Source: Rhizobiaceae bacterium (lineage in GTDB: Bacteria > Pseudomonadota > Alphaproteobacteria > Rhizobiales > Rhizobiaceae). From it: 37,155 nt of DNA. The notes under the pieces are model-generated. The model searched no databases and had not been told where the DNA came from. It saw only the letters and a list, made by a program, of their open reading frames with translations. The DNA lies in contig CAJPFN010000062.1 of the NCBI GenBank assembly GCA_905339215.1, positions 1-37,155 on the forward strand, in the 5' to 3' direction. This document shows, piece after piece, positions 23,635 through 31,844 of the stretch; the stretch's first letter is position 1, and each line of letters starts with the position of its first letter. Position numbers and translations under genes: made by a program.

Positions 23635-26450
23635 GTTGGCTCCCGCTCAGCTTCGGCGCTCCGATGGTCCTGTGGGGGCTTCTCGCCCTGCCGGTGATCT
23701 GGTGGCTCCTGCGGCTGACGCCGCCGCGGCCGCAAACCGAAGTCTTCCCGCCGCTGCGCATCCTCGCCAGGGTGCTGAAGAAGGAGGAGACGCCGCACCA
23801 GAGCCCGTGGTGGCTGACGCTGCTGCGCCTCCTGATGGCCGGGCTGGTCGTGCTGGCGCTCGCCGCGCCGGTCTTCAATCCGCGCGAGAGCCTGCCGGCC
23901 GGCGGCAACGGCCTCGCCATCGTCATCGACAACGGCTGGTCGAGCGCAACCGACTGGCCGCGCCGTCTTGCCACCGCCGAGCGCCTTGTCGCCGACGCCG
24001 GCGAGGCCGGCCGTCCCGTGGTGCTCGCGCTCACTGCCGACGCCGCCAATGCCGAGATCGGCCCCTTCGAGGCCGAGGCGGCGCTCGACCGTCTGCGCGC
24101 CGCCGAACCGCGCCCCGTACCGATCGACCGGCCGGCAGTCTATGCCCGCGTCGCCTCGGCGCTCGCCGCCCTTCCCGGCGCCAGTGTGGCCGTCCTTTCC
24201 GACGGCCTGGCCGCCGAGGGCGACGAGGCCGCGTTCCGCACGCTGCTGACGCCGGCTCCGGCCAACCTCGTCTGGATCGGCCCCGAGACGATCGGCCTCG
24301 CCGGGCTCGTCGCCGCCGACAACGAGATCGAAGGCTTTTCGCTGAAGGCCATCCGCGCGCCGGGCGATCCTGCGCCGCGCACGGTGACTGCGGGCGCATT
24401 CGACGAAAAGGGCCGGCGCATCGCCGACGCGACCCTCGACTTCGCCCCCGGCGCAACGGAGGCGATGGGGCTGATGGCGGTGCCCTTCGAGCTGCGCAAC
24501 GACTTCGCCTCGATCGCGCTGGACGGCGAACCGCATGCCGCCGCAGTGCGGGTCCTCGACGAGAGCGCCAAGCGCCGCCGCGTCGGGCTGCTGTCGCAGG
24601 GCGAGGCCGACCAGGCGCAGCCGCTGCTGTCGCCGCTCTTCTACATCCGCCGCGCGCTCGAGCCCTTCGCCGACCTCGTCGAATCGCCGAGCGCCGACCT
24701 CTCCGCGGCGATCCCGCAGATTCTCGAGCAGAAGCCGGCGATGATCGTCATGGCCGATGTCGGCACCATGCCCGACGCCGCCCGCGAGCGGCTGGTCGAA
24801 TGGGTGCGCAACGGCGGCATGCTGGTCCGCTTCGCCGGCTCGCGCCTCGCCGCCGCGGAGAACGACGAGGAGCTGCTGCCGGTCCGCCTCAGGCTCGGCG
24901 AACGTTCGCTCGGCGGCGCGCTGTCGTGGACGACGCCGCAGCCGGTGACCGATTTCCCGCCCGGCGGACCGTTCGCCGACCTCGCCGCCCCGCGCGATGT
25001 CATGGTGTCGCGCCAGGTGCTCGCCGAGCCTTCCCCCGACATCGTCGAGCTATCCTGGGCGACGCTCGCCGACGGCACACCGCTGGTCACGGGAGCGCGC
25101 CGCGACAAGGGCACCGTCGTCCTCTTCCACGTCACGCCCGAGGCCACGTGGTCGAACCTGCCGATCTCCGGCAGCTTCGTCGAGATGCTGCGCCGGCTCG
25201 TCCAGCTGTCGCGCAACCAGGGCGCCATCGTAGGCGGCGCCGAAGCCGTCCGCGCCGCGCTGCCGCCCTACCGGATGATCGCCGCCAACGGCGCCATCGT
25301 CCCCCCGCCACCCGATGCCCGGCCGCTCGCAACGGGCGCCGTACAGGCAGCCATTACCCTCGAGAACCCACCCGGCCTCTATGGCGGAGAGGACGGCGTC
25401 GTCGCGCACAATCTGCTTGCCGCCGACGCAGAGCTCAGGCCGGTCGAGCGGCCCCAGGTCGCCGCGCCGACCCACGAGATGCGCTACGCCTTCGACGAAT
25501 CGCGGGACCTGAAAGGTCCGCTGATCGCCATCGCGCTGGCGCTGCTCGCTCTCGACACGTTTGCCGTATTCTGGATGGGCGGCGTCTTCGCCAGGCGCCC
25601 GCGCCGCGCTCGCGCCGGCGCTTCGGCAGCCGTCGCGCTCGTCGCTGCGGGACTGGTCCTGATCGCAGGCCGTGCCGAGGCCCAGGACGCGAAGCCGACC
25701 GACGCCGACGCGATCGAGGCGATCACCGTCACCCGCCTCGCCTACGTGCTCACCGGCGACCCGCAGACCGATTCGATCAGCCGCGCAGGTCTTTCCGGCC
25801 TATCGCGCTTCCTCGCCGAGAAGACGGCGCTGGAGCCGGGCGAACCCGCCGGCGTCGACATCGCCAAGGATGAACTCGCCTTCTATCCGATCATCTACTG
25901 GCCGGTCGACCCGGCAGCGCCGATGCCCGGCGAGGAGGCCATCGCCCGCATCGACGCCTACATGCAGCAGGGCGGCACGGTGCTCTTCGACACGCGCGAT
26001 CAGTACGCGCAAGGCTTCGGCGCCAACGACGCCAGCCCGGCCACGCAGCGGCTGAGGGACATCCTTGGCGACCTCAACGTGCCGCCGCTCGAACCGGTGC
26101 CCGACGACCACGTGCTGACCAAGTCTTTCTTCATTCTCGCCGAGTTCCCCGGGCGCTTCAACGGCAGCCCGCTGTGGGTGGAGGCTTCCCTCGACGCCTC
26201 CAACAGCGAGAACCGCCCGGTGCGCACCGGCGACGGGGTGACCCCGATCATGATCACCGCCAACGATTTCGCCGGCGCCTGGGCCGTCGACGCCAGCGGC
26301 GACGCCCTCCTGCCGACCGTTCCCTCCGATCCGATGCAGCGCGTCTATGCCCTGCGCTCGGGCGTCAACATCGTCATGTACATGCTCACCGGCAACTACA
26401 AGTCGGATCAGGTCCACGTGCCGATCCTGCTGGAAAGGCTGGGGCAGTGA
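23631..26450 (+). CDS. Large membrane protein: BatA-like N-terminus, DUF4159 C-terminus
   Basis: 939 residues. N-terminal membrane segments (about 10-28 and 60-80) have the PxR(R)-type opening of aerotolerance-regulator (BatA) proteins. Next is a vWA-like region whose first metal motif is degenerate: D100-N-G-W-S in place of D-x-S-x-S. After a long periplasmic-type region come two more hydrophobic segments (about 628-650 and 657-677), the second ending in a signal-like RAEAQ. The last 240 residues are DUF4159 (LAYVLTGDPQTDSIS; ELAFYPIIYWPVDP; MQQGGTVLFDTRDQ; VPDDHVLTKSFF). Coupled to DUF58 upstream and one base from the next gene. Function of DUF4159 is unknown. Confidence 0.9.
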   Translation: MSWLPLSFGAPMVLWGLLALPVIWWLLRLTPPRPQTEVFPPLRILARVLKKEETPHQSPWWLTLLRLLMAGLVVLALAAPVFNPRESLPAGGNGLAIVIDNGWSSATDWPRRLATAERLVADAGEAGRPVVLALTADAANAEIGPFEAEAALDRLRAAEPRPVPIDRPAVYARVASALAALPGASVAVLSDGLAAEGDEAAFRTLLTPAPANLVWIGPETIGLAGLVAADNEIEGFSLKAIRAPGDPAPRTVTAGAFDEKGRRIADATLDFAPGATEAMGLMAVPFELRNDFASIALDGEPHAAAVRVLDESAKRRRVGLLSQGEADQAQPLLSPLFYIRRALEPFADLVESPSADLSAAIPQILEQKPAMIVMADVGTMPDAARERLVEWVRNGGMLVRFAGSRLAAAENDEELLPVRLRLGERSLGGALSWTTPQPVTDFPPGGPFADLAAPRDVMVSRQVLAEPSPDIVELSWATLADGTPLVTGARRDKGTVVLFHVTPEATWSNLPISGSFVEMLRRLVQLSRNQGAIVGGAEAVRAALPPYRMIAANGAIVPPPPDARPLATGAVQAAITLENPPGLYGGEDGVVAHNLLAADAELRPVERPQVAAPTHEMRYAFDESRDLKGPLIAIALALLALDTFAVFWMGGVFARRPRRARAGASAAVALVAAGLVLIAGRAEAQDAKPTDADAIEAITVTRLAYVLTGDPQTDSISRAGLSGLSRFLAEKTALEPGEPAGVDIAKDELAFYPIIYWPVDPAAPMPGEEAIARIDAYMQQGGTVLFDTRDQYAQGFGANDASPATQRLRDILGDLNVPPLEPVPDDHVLTKSFFILAEFPGRFNGSPLWVEASLDASNSENRPVRTGDGVTPIMITANDFAGAWAVDASGDALLPTVPSDPMQRVYALRSGVNIVMYMLTGNYKSDQVHVPILLERLGQ

Positions 26451-26451
26451 C

Positions 26452-28518
26452 ATGAACTGGTCTCTCGCCTTCGAGCCGCTGCTGTCGTGGACCTGGATCA
26501 TCATCGTTCTGGTGCCGATCGCGGTCGCGGCGATCGCCGGTCTCTGGTTCGGCCAGCGCGGCGCCTGGTTCCGCTTCGCCGCGGCGCTTGCGCTCGCCGC
26601 CGCCCTCGTCAACCCCGTCCTGCTCGACGAGGAGCGCGAGCCGCTGAAGAGCGTGGTGGCGCTGATCGTCGACAAGAGCCAGAGCCAGGACATCGGCGGC
26701 CGCAACGCGCAGACGGCGGCCGCCGTCGAGGCCCTCAAGGAGCGGCTGTCGCGCTTCCGGCAGTTCGAGATTCGCGTCGTCGAAGCCGGCCGCGCCGATG
26801 CGGCGGACGACCGCACGCGCACCCGCCTCTTCGACGCGCTCGACGGCGCCTTCCGCGACGTGCCCCCCTCGCGCATCGGCGGCGCCGTCATGGTGACCGA
26901 CGGCCAGGTCCACGACGTGCCCCATTCGGCGGCCGAGTTCGGCGCGCCGCTGCACGCGCTGATCACCGGCGACGAGGGCGAGACCGACCGGCGCATCCGC
27001 TTCGAGAAGGCGCCGCGCTTCGGCATCGTCGGCAAGCCGCTGGCGATGACCTACCGCGTCATCGGCGCCGACGGCGCCTCGGGCACGGTGGCGGTGCGCG
27101 TGCTGGTCAACGGCGTCCAGGTCTCGCTGGAGCAGGCGGTGATCGGCGAGGAGACGCCGCTCGACATCACCATTCCCGGCGCCGGGCGTAACATCGTCGA
27201 ACTGTCGATAGAGCGGGCCGAGGACGAACTCACCGACACCAACAACCGCGCCATCGCGCTGGTCGACGGCATCCGCGAGAACCTGCGCGTGCTCCTCGTC
27301 TCCGGCGAGCCGCATGCGGGCGAGCGCACCTGGCGCAACCTGCTGAAGTCCGACGCGTCGGTCGACCTCGTCCACTTCACCATCCTCAGGCCGCCGGAGA
27401 AGCAGGACGGCACGCCGATCAACGAGCTGTCGCTGATCGCCTTCCCCACGCGCGAGCTGTTCGTCGAGAAGATCAACGACTTCGACCTGATCATCTTCGA
27501 CCGCTACCAGCACCGCGACGTGCTGCCGATCCTCTACTACGACTACATCGCCGAATACGTGGAAAAGGGCGGCGCGCTACTGATCGCGGCGGGACCCGAA
27601 TATGCCGGCCTCCAGTCGATCTCGCGCACGCCACTGATGGCGGCGCTGCCGGCGCTGCCGACCGGCGACGTCGTCGAGGAGGGCTTCTATCCGCGCCTCA
27701 CCGACCTCGGCAAACGCCACCCCGTGACGCGCGGCCTCGAGGGGTCGGCGAGCGAGCCGCCCGCCTGGAGCCGCTGGTTCCGCCTGGTCGGCATCGGCGA
27801 GCCGGAGGGCGAGGCGGTGATGAAGGGGCCCGGCGACCGGCCGCTGCTGGTGCTCAACCGCAAGGGCGAGGGCCGCGTCGGCATGCTTCTGTCCGACCAG
27901 GGCTGGCTGTGGGCGCGCGGCTTCGAGGGCGGCGGGCCGCACGTGCAGCTCTACCGGCGCATCGCCCACTGGCTGATGAAGGAGCCGGAGCTCGAGGAGG
28001 AGCGCCTCGTCGCCACCGGCCGCGGCATGACGCTCGAGATCGACCGGCAGACGATGAGCGACGATCCGGGTCCCGCGCAGGTCATCACGCCGTCGGGCAA
28101 GACCGTCACCGTGCCGCTCGCGGCGTCGACGCCGGGCATCTTTGCCGGGTCGCTGCAGACCGACGAGATCGGTCTCTACCAGATCGGCAATGGCGACCTT
28201 TCGGCACTCGCCCATGTCGGGCCGGTCAACGCGCCGGAGTTCGCCGACACGGTGTCGACAACCGAAGTGCTGCGCCCCTTCGCCGAGGCGACCGCCGGCA
28301 GCGTGCGCCGGCTCGGCGCCTCGGCTTCCGTCGACCTGCCCGGCATCGTCCCGGTCAGGGGGACCGCGCAGGCGTCCGGCCGCGACTGGATCGGCCTGCG
28401 CACGACCGGCGATTCCATCCTGAAGTCGGTCAGCCGCATCCCGCTCTTCGGCGGCTTCCTCGGCCTGATGCTGCTTCTGATGGCGCTCGGCTCGATGTGG
28501 TACCGCGAGGGGCGGTAG
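26452..28518 (+). CDS. Membrane-anchored vWA / glutamine-amidotransferase-like protein
   Basis: 688 residues. Two N-terminal helices (about 14-34 and 40-58) precede a vWA-like domain with intact metal motif DKSQS (D74, S76, S78) and a later MVTDG (T149, D150). The middle contains a class I glutamine-amidotransferase-like fold region (DFDLIIFDRYQHRDVLPILYY; YVEKGGALLIAAGPEYAG) without an evident catalytic Cys, so it is probably not an amidase. A C-terminal helix (about 662-682) and a basic tail end it. Start ATG 26452, one base after the upstream stop. Last gene of the moxR operon. Known in alphaproteobacteria as an uncharacterised companion of DUF4159. Confidence 0.88.
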   Translation: MNWSLAFEPLLSWTWIIIVLVPIAVAAIAGLWFGQRGAWFRFAAALALAAALVNPVLLDEEREPLKSVVALIVDKSQSQDIGGRNAQTAAAVEALKERLSRFRQFEIRVVEAGRADAADDRTRTRLFDALDGAFRDVPPSRIGGAVMVTDGQVHDVPHSAAEFGAPLHALITGDEGETDRRIRFEKAPRFGIVGKPLAMTYRVIGADGASGTVAVRVLVNGVQVSLEQAVIGEETPLDITIPGAGRNIVELSIERAEDELTDTNNRAIALVDGIRENLRVLLVSGEPHAGERTWRNLLKSDASVDLVHFTILRPPEKQDGTPINELSLIAFPTRELFVEKINDFDLIIFDRYQHRDVLPILYYDYIAEYVEKGGALLIAAGPEYAGLQSISRTPLMAALPALPTGDVVEEGFYPRLTDLGKRHPVTRGLEGSASEPPAWSRWFRLVGIGEPEGEAVMKGPGDRPLLVLNRKGEGRVGMLLSDQGWLWARGFEGGGPHVQLYRRIAHWLMKEPELEEERLVATGRGMTLEIDRQTMSDDPGPAQVITPSGKTVTVPLAASTPGIFAGSLQTDEIGLYQIGNGDLSALAHVGPVNAPEFADTVSTTEVLRPFAEATAGSVRRLGASASVDLPGIVPVRGTAQASGRDWIGLRTTGDSILKSVSRIPLFGGFLGLMLLLMALGSMWYREGR

Positions 28519-28544
28519 GGGAAACATCCGCATACCGCCTGCCG

Positions 28545-28597
28545 CCCCCTCCACCATGCTCCGCATGGTCCCCCTCCCCCGCTACGCAGGGGAGGAT
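28545..28597. repeat. 53-bp intergenic palindromic repeat, copy 1
   Basis: Matches 32815-32867 at 51 of 53 bases. It contains a hairpin ACCATG-(5)-CATGGT and a GC-rich half-site CCTCCCCCGCTACGCAGGGGAGGA. It lies between the moxR operon and the convergent GNAT gene, where it may also help termination. It resembles rhizobial RIME/REP-type elements. Confidence 0.8.
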
Positions 28598-28608
28598 TCG
28601 GCGCGTGC

Positions 28609-29127
28609 TCACGCCGTGACGCGCACCTGGTCCTCGTGGTCGATCATGCCCTGGATCAGGGCGACCGTGCCGGGTTTCAGTTCGCAGGCGAGCACGCGGG
28701 CGAGGTCGACCGGCCTCGGCATCGACACCTGGCCGCGCGGAATGCGCTTGAAGCCGAGCGGACCGTAATAGGGCTCGTCGCCGACGAGGATGACGGCGCC
28801 GGCGCCGGCCTTCCCGGCGGCCTCGACGGCGATCCCGACCAGCCTGCGGCCGATGCCGACATTCTTGTACGCCGGCTTCACCGCGAGCGGCCCGAGCATC
28901 AGGGCCCGGCCGGCGCCGGCCGCCACGCGGGTCATCCTGACAGAGCCGATCACATGGTCGCCGTCCATTGCGACGAAGGACAGCGCCCGCTCGTGAGGCC
29001 CACCCTCGCGGATCTTGTAGGCGGCGCGCACGAAGCGTCCGGGGCCGAAGGCCTCCTCGTTGATCGCTTCGATTTCGGGGTCGTGCGCCGGGGTCTCCGG
29101 CAGGTAGGCAACGTCGTCGGCAGTCAT
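28609..29127 (-). CDS. GNAT-family N-acetyltransferase
   Basis: 172 residues. The acetyl-CoA binding motif is LAVKPAYKNVGIGRRLVG (about 92-109; the R/Q-x-x-G-x-G/A pattern is V-G-I-G-R-R). A later strand ILVGDEPYYGPLGFKRI is typical of the YhbS-like subgroup. The N-terminus DPEIEAINEEAFGPGRFVR fits the same subgroup. The start at ATG 29127 follows the motif-containing frame; longer frames are not protein-like. The 306-base spacer to the divergent reductase contains a small upstream ORF (29196-29252) and a strong hairpin. Substrate unknown: this subgroup acetylates small amines or protein termini. Confidence 0.9.
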   Translation of the reverse strand: MTADDVAYLPETPAHDPEIEAINEEAFGPGRFVRAAYKIREGGPHERALSFVAMDGDHVIGSVRMTRVAAGAGRALMLGPLAVKPAYKNVGIGRRLVGIAVEAAGKAGAGAVILVGDEPYYGPLGFKRIPRGQVSMPRPVDLARVLACELKPGTVALIQGMIDHEDQVRVTA

Positions 29128-29195
29128 GGTTCTCGTCCGGTCGTTTGGCGAATGGAGGGGCCGCATGGGCGCGGCTTCGGCCTGTCGGCGCCTGG

Positions 29196-29252
29196 TCAGG
29201 CGCGGGCGCTCATTCGTCGTCGCTCGATCCGGATCGTGGAGAACTGCTGCAT
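29196..29252 (-). CDS. Possible 18-codon Arg-rich upstream ORF of the GNAT gene
   Basis: ATG to TGA, 18 residues: MQQFSTIRIERRRMSARA. Five of 18 residues are Arg, three in a row and all CGA, a rare choice in such a GC-rich genome. GGGG lies about 7 bases upstream of the ATG. The stop codon sits in the loop region of a perfect 6-bp hairpin GCGCCT-GGTC-AGGCGC (29188-29203). It ends 68 bases before the GNAT start. The rest of the 306-base spacer (29128-29433) shows nothing else I can support. Leader-peptide function is inference. Confidence 0.35.
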   Translation of the reverse strand: MQQFSTIRIERRRMSARA

Positions 29253-29433
29253 GGTGAGCCCCGCTACCATCATTTGATCGCCCCGTCCATGGGCAAGTTC
29301 GCTCGCGGCCGGTTTGCCTGAGAGCGGCGTGCGGCGGACGCGTTGACGCCCGGTGACGGACTGTTTCCTGCGCGGAAGGTGGTCTCCGGTCCCCGCCGGC
29401 CCTAAATGGAAGAGGAACGGACAGGAGACGGCG

Positions 29434-30438
29434 ATGGGTATGCTGGTCGAAGGCAAGTGGCACGACGTCTGGTACTCCACCAGGGAGACCGGCGGGCGCT
29501 TCCAGCGCCAGGACGCGCGCTTCCGCAACTGGGTGACCGCCGACGGCACGCCCGGCCCGAGCGGCACCGGCGGCTTCCGCGCCGAGCCCGGCCGCTACCA
29601 TCTCTACGTCTCGCTCGCCTGCCCCTGGGCGCACCGAACGCTGATCTTCCGCGCGCTGAAGCGGCTCGAGGACGCGATTTCCGTCTCGGTCGTGCATCCG
29701 CACATGGCCGAGCACGGCTGGACCTTCCTCGCCGGGGACGGCGCCACCGGCGACACGCTGTTCGGTCTCGACTACCTGCACCAGATCTACACGAAGGCCG
29801 ATCCGGCCTATTCGGGCCGCGTCACCGTGCCGGTGCTGTGGGACAAGGAGCGGCAGACGATCGTCAGCAACGAATCCTCCGAAATCATCCGCATGTTCAA
29901 TTCGGCCTTCGACGCCTTCGGCGACGCTTCGCGCGATTTCTATCCGAAGGCGCTGCGCGCTGAGATCGATGCGATCAACGCAAAAATCTATCCGGCGGTG
30001 AACAACGGCGTCTACCGCGCCGGCTTCGCCACCACGCAGGAGGCCTACGAGGAGGCCTTCGACGAGTTGTTCGCCACGCTCGATAGTCTGGAGGACCGGC
30101 TGTCGCGGCAGCGCTATCTGGTCGGCGACGGCATCACCGAGGCCGACTGGCGTCTGTTCACCACGCTGGTCCGCTTCGACCCGGTCTATGTCGGCCACTT
30201 CAAGTGCAACCGGCAGCGCATCGCCGACTACCCGAACCTGTCGAACTACCTGCGCGACCTCTACCAGGTGCCGGGCGTCGCCGGGACGGTCAATCTCGAC
30301 CACATCAAGCGGCACTATTACCAGAGCCACACCGGCATCAACCCGACGGGCATCGTGCCGAAGGGTCCGGCGATCGACTATGCCGCGCCGCACGACCGCG
30401 ACCGGTTCGCTGTCACGGCCGCACGCCGGGTGGGATAG
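29434..30438 (+). CDS. Glutathionyl-hydroquinone reductase (Xi-class GST, YqjG/PcpF-like)
   Basis: 334 residues. This GST class reduces glutathionyl-hydroquinones to hydroquinones using glutathione, with a catalytic Cys. That Cys is C63 in SLACPWAHRTL. Further signatures: RFRNWVTADGTPGPSG near the N-terminus, TVPVLWDKERQTIVSNESSEIIRMFN for glutathione binding, and the C-terminal helical domain with RYLVGDGITEADWRLFTTLVRFDPVYVGHFKCN. The start ATG at 29434 follows ACAGGAGACGG; the in-frame start at 29353 has no site. Divergent from the GNAT gene. It is probably a single-gene unit for quinone or aromatic detoxification. Confidence 0.93.
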   Translation: MGMLVEGKWHDVWYSTRETGGRFQRQDARFRNWVTADGTPGPSGTGGFRAEPGRYHLYVSLACPWAHRTLIFRALKRLEDAISVSVVHPHMAEHGWTFLAGDGATGDTLFGLDYLHQIYTKADPAYSGRVTVPVLWDKERQTIVSNESSEIIRMFNSAFDAFGDASRDFYPKALRAEIDAINAKIYPAVNNGVYRAGFATTQEAYEEAFDELFATLDSLEDRLSRQRYLVGDGITEADWRLFTTLVRFDPVYVGHFKCNRQRIADYPNLSNYLRDLYQVPGVAGTVNLDHIKRHYYQSHTGINPTGIVPKGPAIDYAAPHDRDRFAVTAARRVG

Positions 30439-30450
30439 GCGGGCGGCTTC

Positions 30451-30475
30451 TTCCCTCCTCCTCGAGGGGAGGGAA
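30451..30475 (+). repeat. GC-rich inverted-repeat element, copy A
   Basis: TTCCCTCCTCCTCGAGGGGAGGG (30451-30473) with a self-complementary 8-bp stem (30451-30458 / 30468-30475). It matches 31264-31286 on the opposite strand at 21 of 23 bases. It is 13 bases after the reductase stop. Confidence 0.7.
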
Positions 30476-30560
30476 CTCCGGTGCGCATTTTCGCGGACAA
30501 GCAGGATCGTGCCCGGGAGGGCATGGCGGATAGGGAATTCCAATCGGAGGCCACGAGGCG

Positions 30561-31067
30561 TCAAGGCGGGCGGGACGGGCGGTGCGCGGCGGGGAGGCGG
30601 ACGAGAAGGAGCAGCGGCGGGAGCGGTGCTCCGCCGGCGCCGGGTGCCGCGACGGCGGGCCACCCGCCGGAACAGTCGTCGGAGAAGACGGCGGAACCGT
30701 CATCACAGAAGTCTTCCGCGTCCGAAAGCATGCCGAGCACGGCGGCGAGGATGCGCAGGCGCAATGAAAGGAGTGCTGCGTCGGCGGCGCCGTAGTGCAG
30801 GCCGGCCGGTTCGTCGAGGCAGGCGAGGTCGAGGCAGGAGAGTTCGGGGACGTCCGGGCGACCGGCGTCGAGCGCCTCGGCGATCAGCGTCGCCGCCGAC
30901 CGGGCGACGAAGCGGCGCGCGATCGCTTCGGCGCGGTAGAGTATGGCGAGGACGAGAAAGCGGACGGGGAAGGAGCGGCCGGCAGTACGCTCGGCGAGCA
31001 GCGCCAGGGCGAAGAGCGTCCGGGCGATGCCCCGGAATGTCCCCTTGTCCTGCAAAGCGCCTTCCAT
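30561..31067 (-). CDS. Hypothetical protein, 168 aa
   Basis: I do not recognise the family. The N-terminal half is amphipathic and helical: FRGIARTLFALALLAERTAG, FPVRFLVLAILYRAEAIARRFV; the middle has ALLSLRLRILAAVLGMLSDAEDF; the C-terminus is Gly/Pro/Ala-rich and low complexity (PAVAAPGAGGAPLPPLLLLVRLPAAH). Membrane association is possible. The start is well supported: AAAGGAGG lies 8 bases before ATG 31067. It sits alone, flanked by inverted copies of a GC-rich repeat (30451-30473 and 31264-31286). The low-complexity tail may mean the original C-terminus was replaced by a frameshift. Confidence 0.6.
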   Translation of the reverse strand: MEGALQDKGTFRGIARTLFALALLAERTAGRSFPVRFLVLAILYRAEAIARRFVARSAATLIAEALDAGRPDVPELSCLDLACLDEPAGLHYGAADAALLSLRLRILAAVLGMLSDAEDFCDDGSAVFSDDCSGGWPAVAAPGAGGAPLPPLLLLVRLPAAHRPSRPP

Positions 31068-31263
31068 CACCGCGCCTCCTTTCACCGCGGCGATTCTATG
31101 GCGGGCTTTTGGGGAGGGGGATAAAATGGCGGGCGGAGCGGGGTGGAAATCGCGCAAGACTTTGATTTTGTTGAAAGCGGGCGCAGAATCTTATCCCCGC
31201 GTTTCGATGCGGGAACGGGACGCTGCCTCGGGCGACCCCACCCGGCCGACCTCCGGTTGGCCA

Positions 31264-31286
31264 CCCTCCCCTCAAGGTGGAGGGAA
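31264..31286 (-). repeat. GC-rich inverted-repeat element, copy B
   Basis: On the minus strand TTCCCTCCACCTTGAGGGGAGGG, 21 of 23 bases identical to copy A (30451-30473) but inverted. It lies next to the Nudix stop. The 232-base spacer 31068-31299 otherwise holds AT-richer sequence (31155-31200) with a plus-strand TTGATT-17-AGAATC promoter-like pair but no plus-strand gene. Confidence 0.65.
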
Positions 31287-31299
31287 ACTCGGAGCCCCT

Positions 31300-31797
31300 T
31301 CACCAGTACTTCGACACCGCTGCGCCCTCGAAAACCTCGCCGATGCGGCGCAGCGTGGCGGGCGTGGTTTCGGCGGGCAGCGCGTCGAGGGGGAAGAAGC
31401 CGGCCTCGGCGATCTCGCGGTCGGGAAGCCTCGGCGCGGTCTGGCGGAACGTCTCGACGACGTAAAAGCCGACATGGTCGCGGCGGCTGGAGCGGGCGTT
31501 GAAATGAAGCGAACGCAGCACCGGCGGCGCCGTCAGCTCGATGTTGCCTTCCTCGGAGAGCTCGCGCGCCAGCGCCTCCTCCATGGTCTCGCCGACCTCG
31601 ACGCCACCGCCGGGCAGCTGCCAGCCGGGCACGTAGGTGTGGCGGATGAGGAAGACGGCACCCGCGGCGCGGTCGTGGACGAGGCCGCGCGCGCCGAGCG
31701 TCATCGGCCGGCGGGCGAGGAAGTAGAAATGGAACAGCCGCGCGCGCAGGCCCGGCCAACCGGTCTGCCGGAAACGCGCCTCGTCTTCATCGTCCAT
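31300..31797 (-). CDS. Nudix hydrolase
   Basis: 165 residues. The Nudix box GGGVEVGETMEEALARELSEEGNI (about 63-86) fits G-x5-E-x7-R-E-x2-E-E-x-G, with catalytic Glu residues intact. Flanks include VHDRAAGAVFLIRHTYVPGWQLPGG, as in general NUDIX diphosphohydrolases, and FYVVETFRQTAPRLPDREIAEAGFFPLDALP. The exact substrate (nucleoside diphosphate derivative) is not predictable. It is divergent from the metallophosphoesterase with a 47-base spacer between starts. The upstream ORF start at 31797 is the only ATG near the family's opening. Confidence 0.92.
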   Translation of the reverse strand: MDDEDEARFRQTGWPGLRARLFHFYFLARRPMTLGARGLVHDRAAGAVFLIRHTYVPGWQLPGGGVEVGETMEEALARELSEEGNIELTAPPVLRSLHFNARSSRRDHVGFYVVETFRQTAPRLPDREIAEAGFFPLDALPAETTPATLRRIGEVFEGAAVSKYW

Positions 31798-31844
31798 CGC
31801 ACCCTCGGGTTCAATTCCGGCCGTTCCTCCTCTAAGGAGGACGG

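Noticed and set aside
29128-30663. A long N-terminal extension of the GNAT frame
   Set aside because: It is antisense to the glutathionyl-hydroquinone reductase and unlike protein; the GNAT domain starts at 29127.
31155-31200. Promoter-like TTGATT-17-AGAATC on the plus strand in an AT-richer patch
   Set aside because: No plus-strand gene or terminator follows before the Nudix gene; could be a small RNA but nothing supports it.
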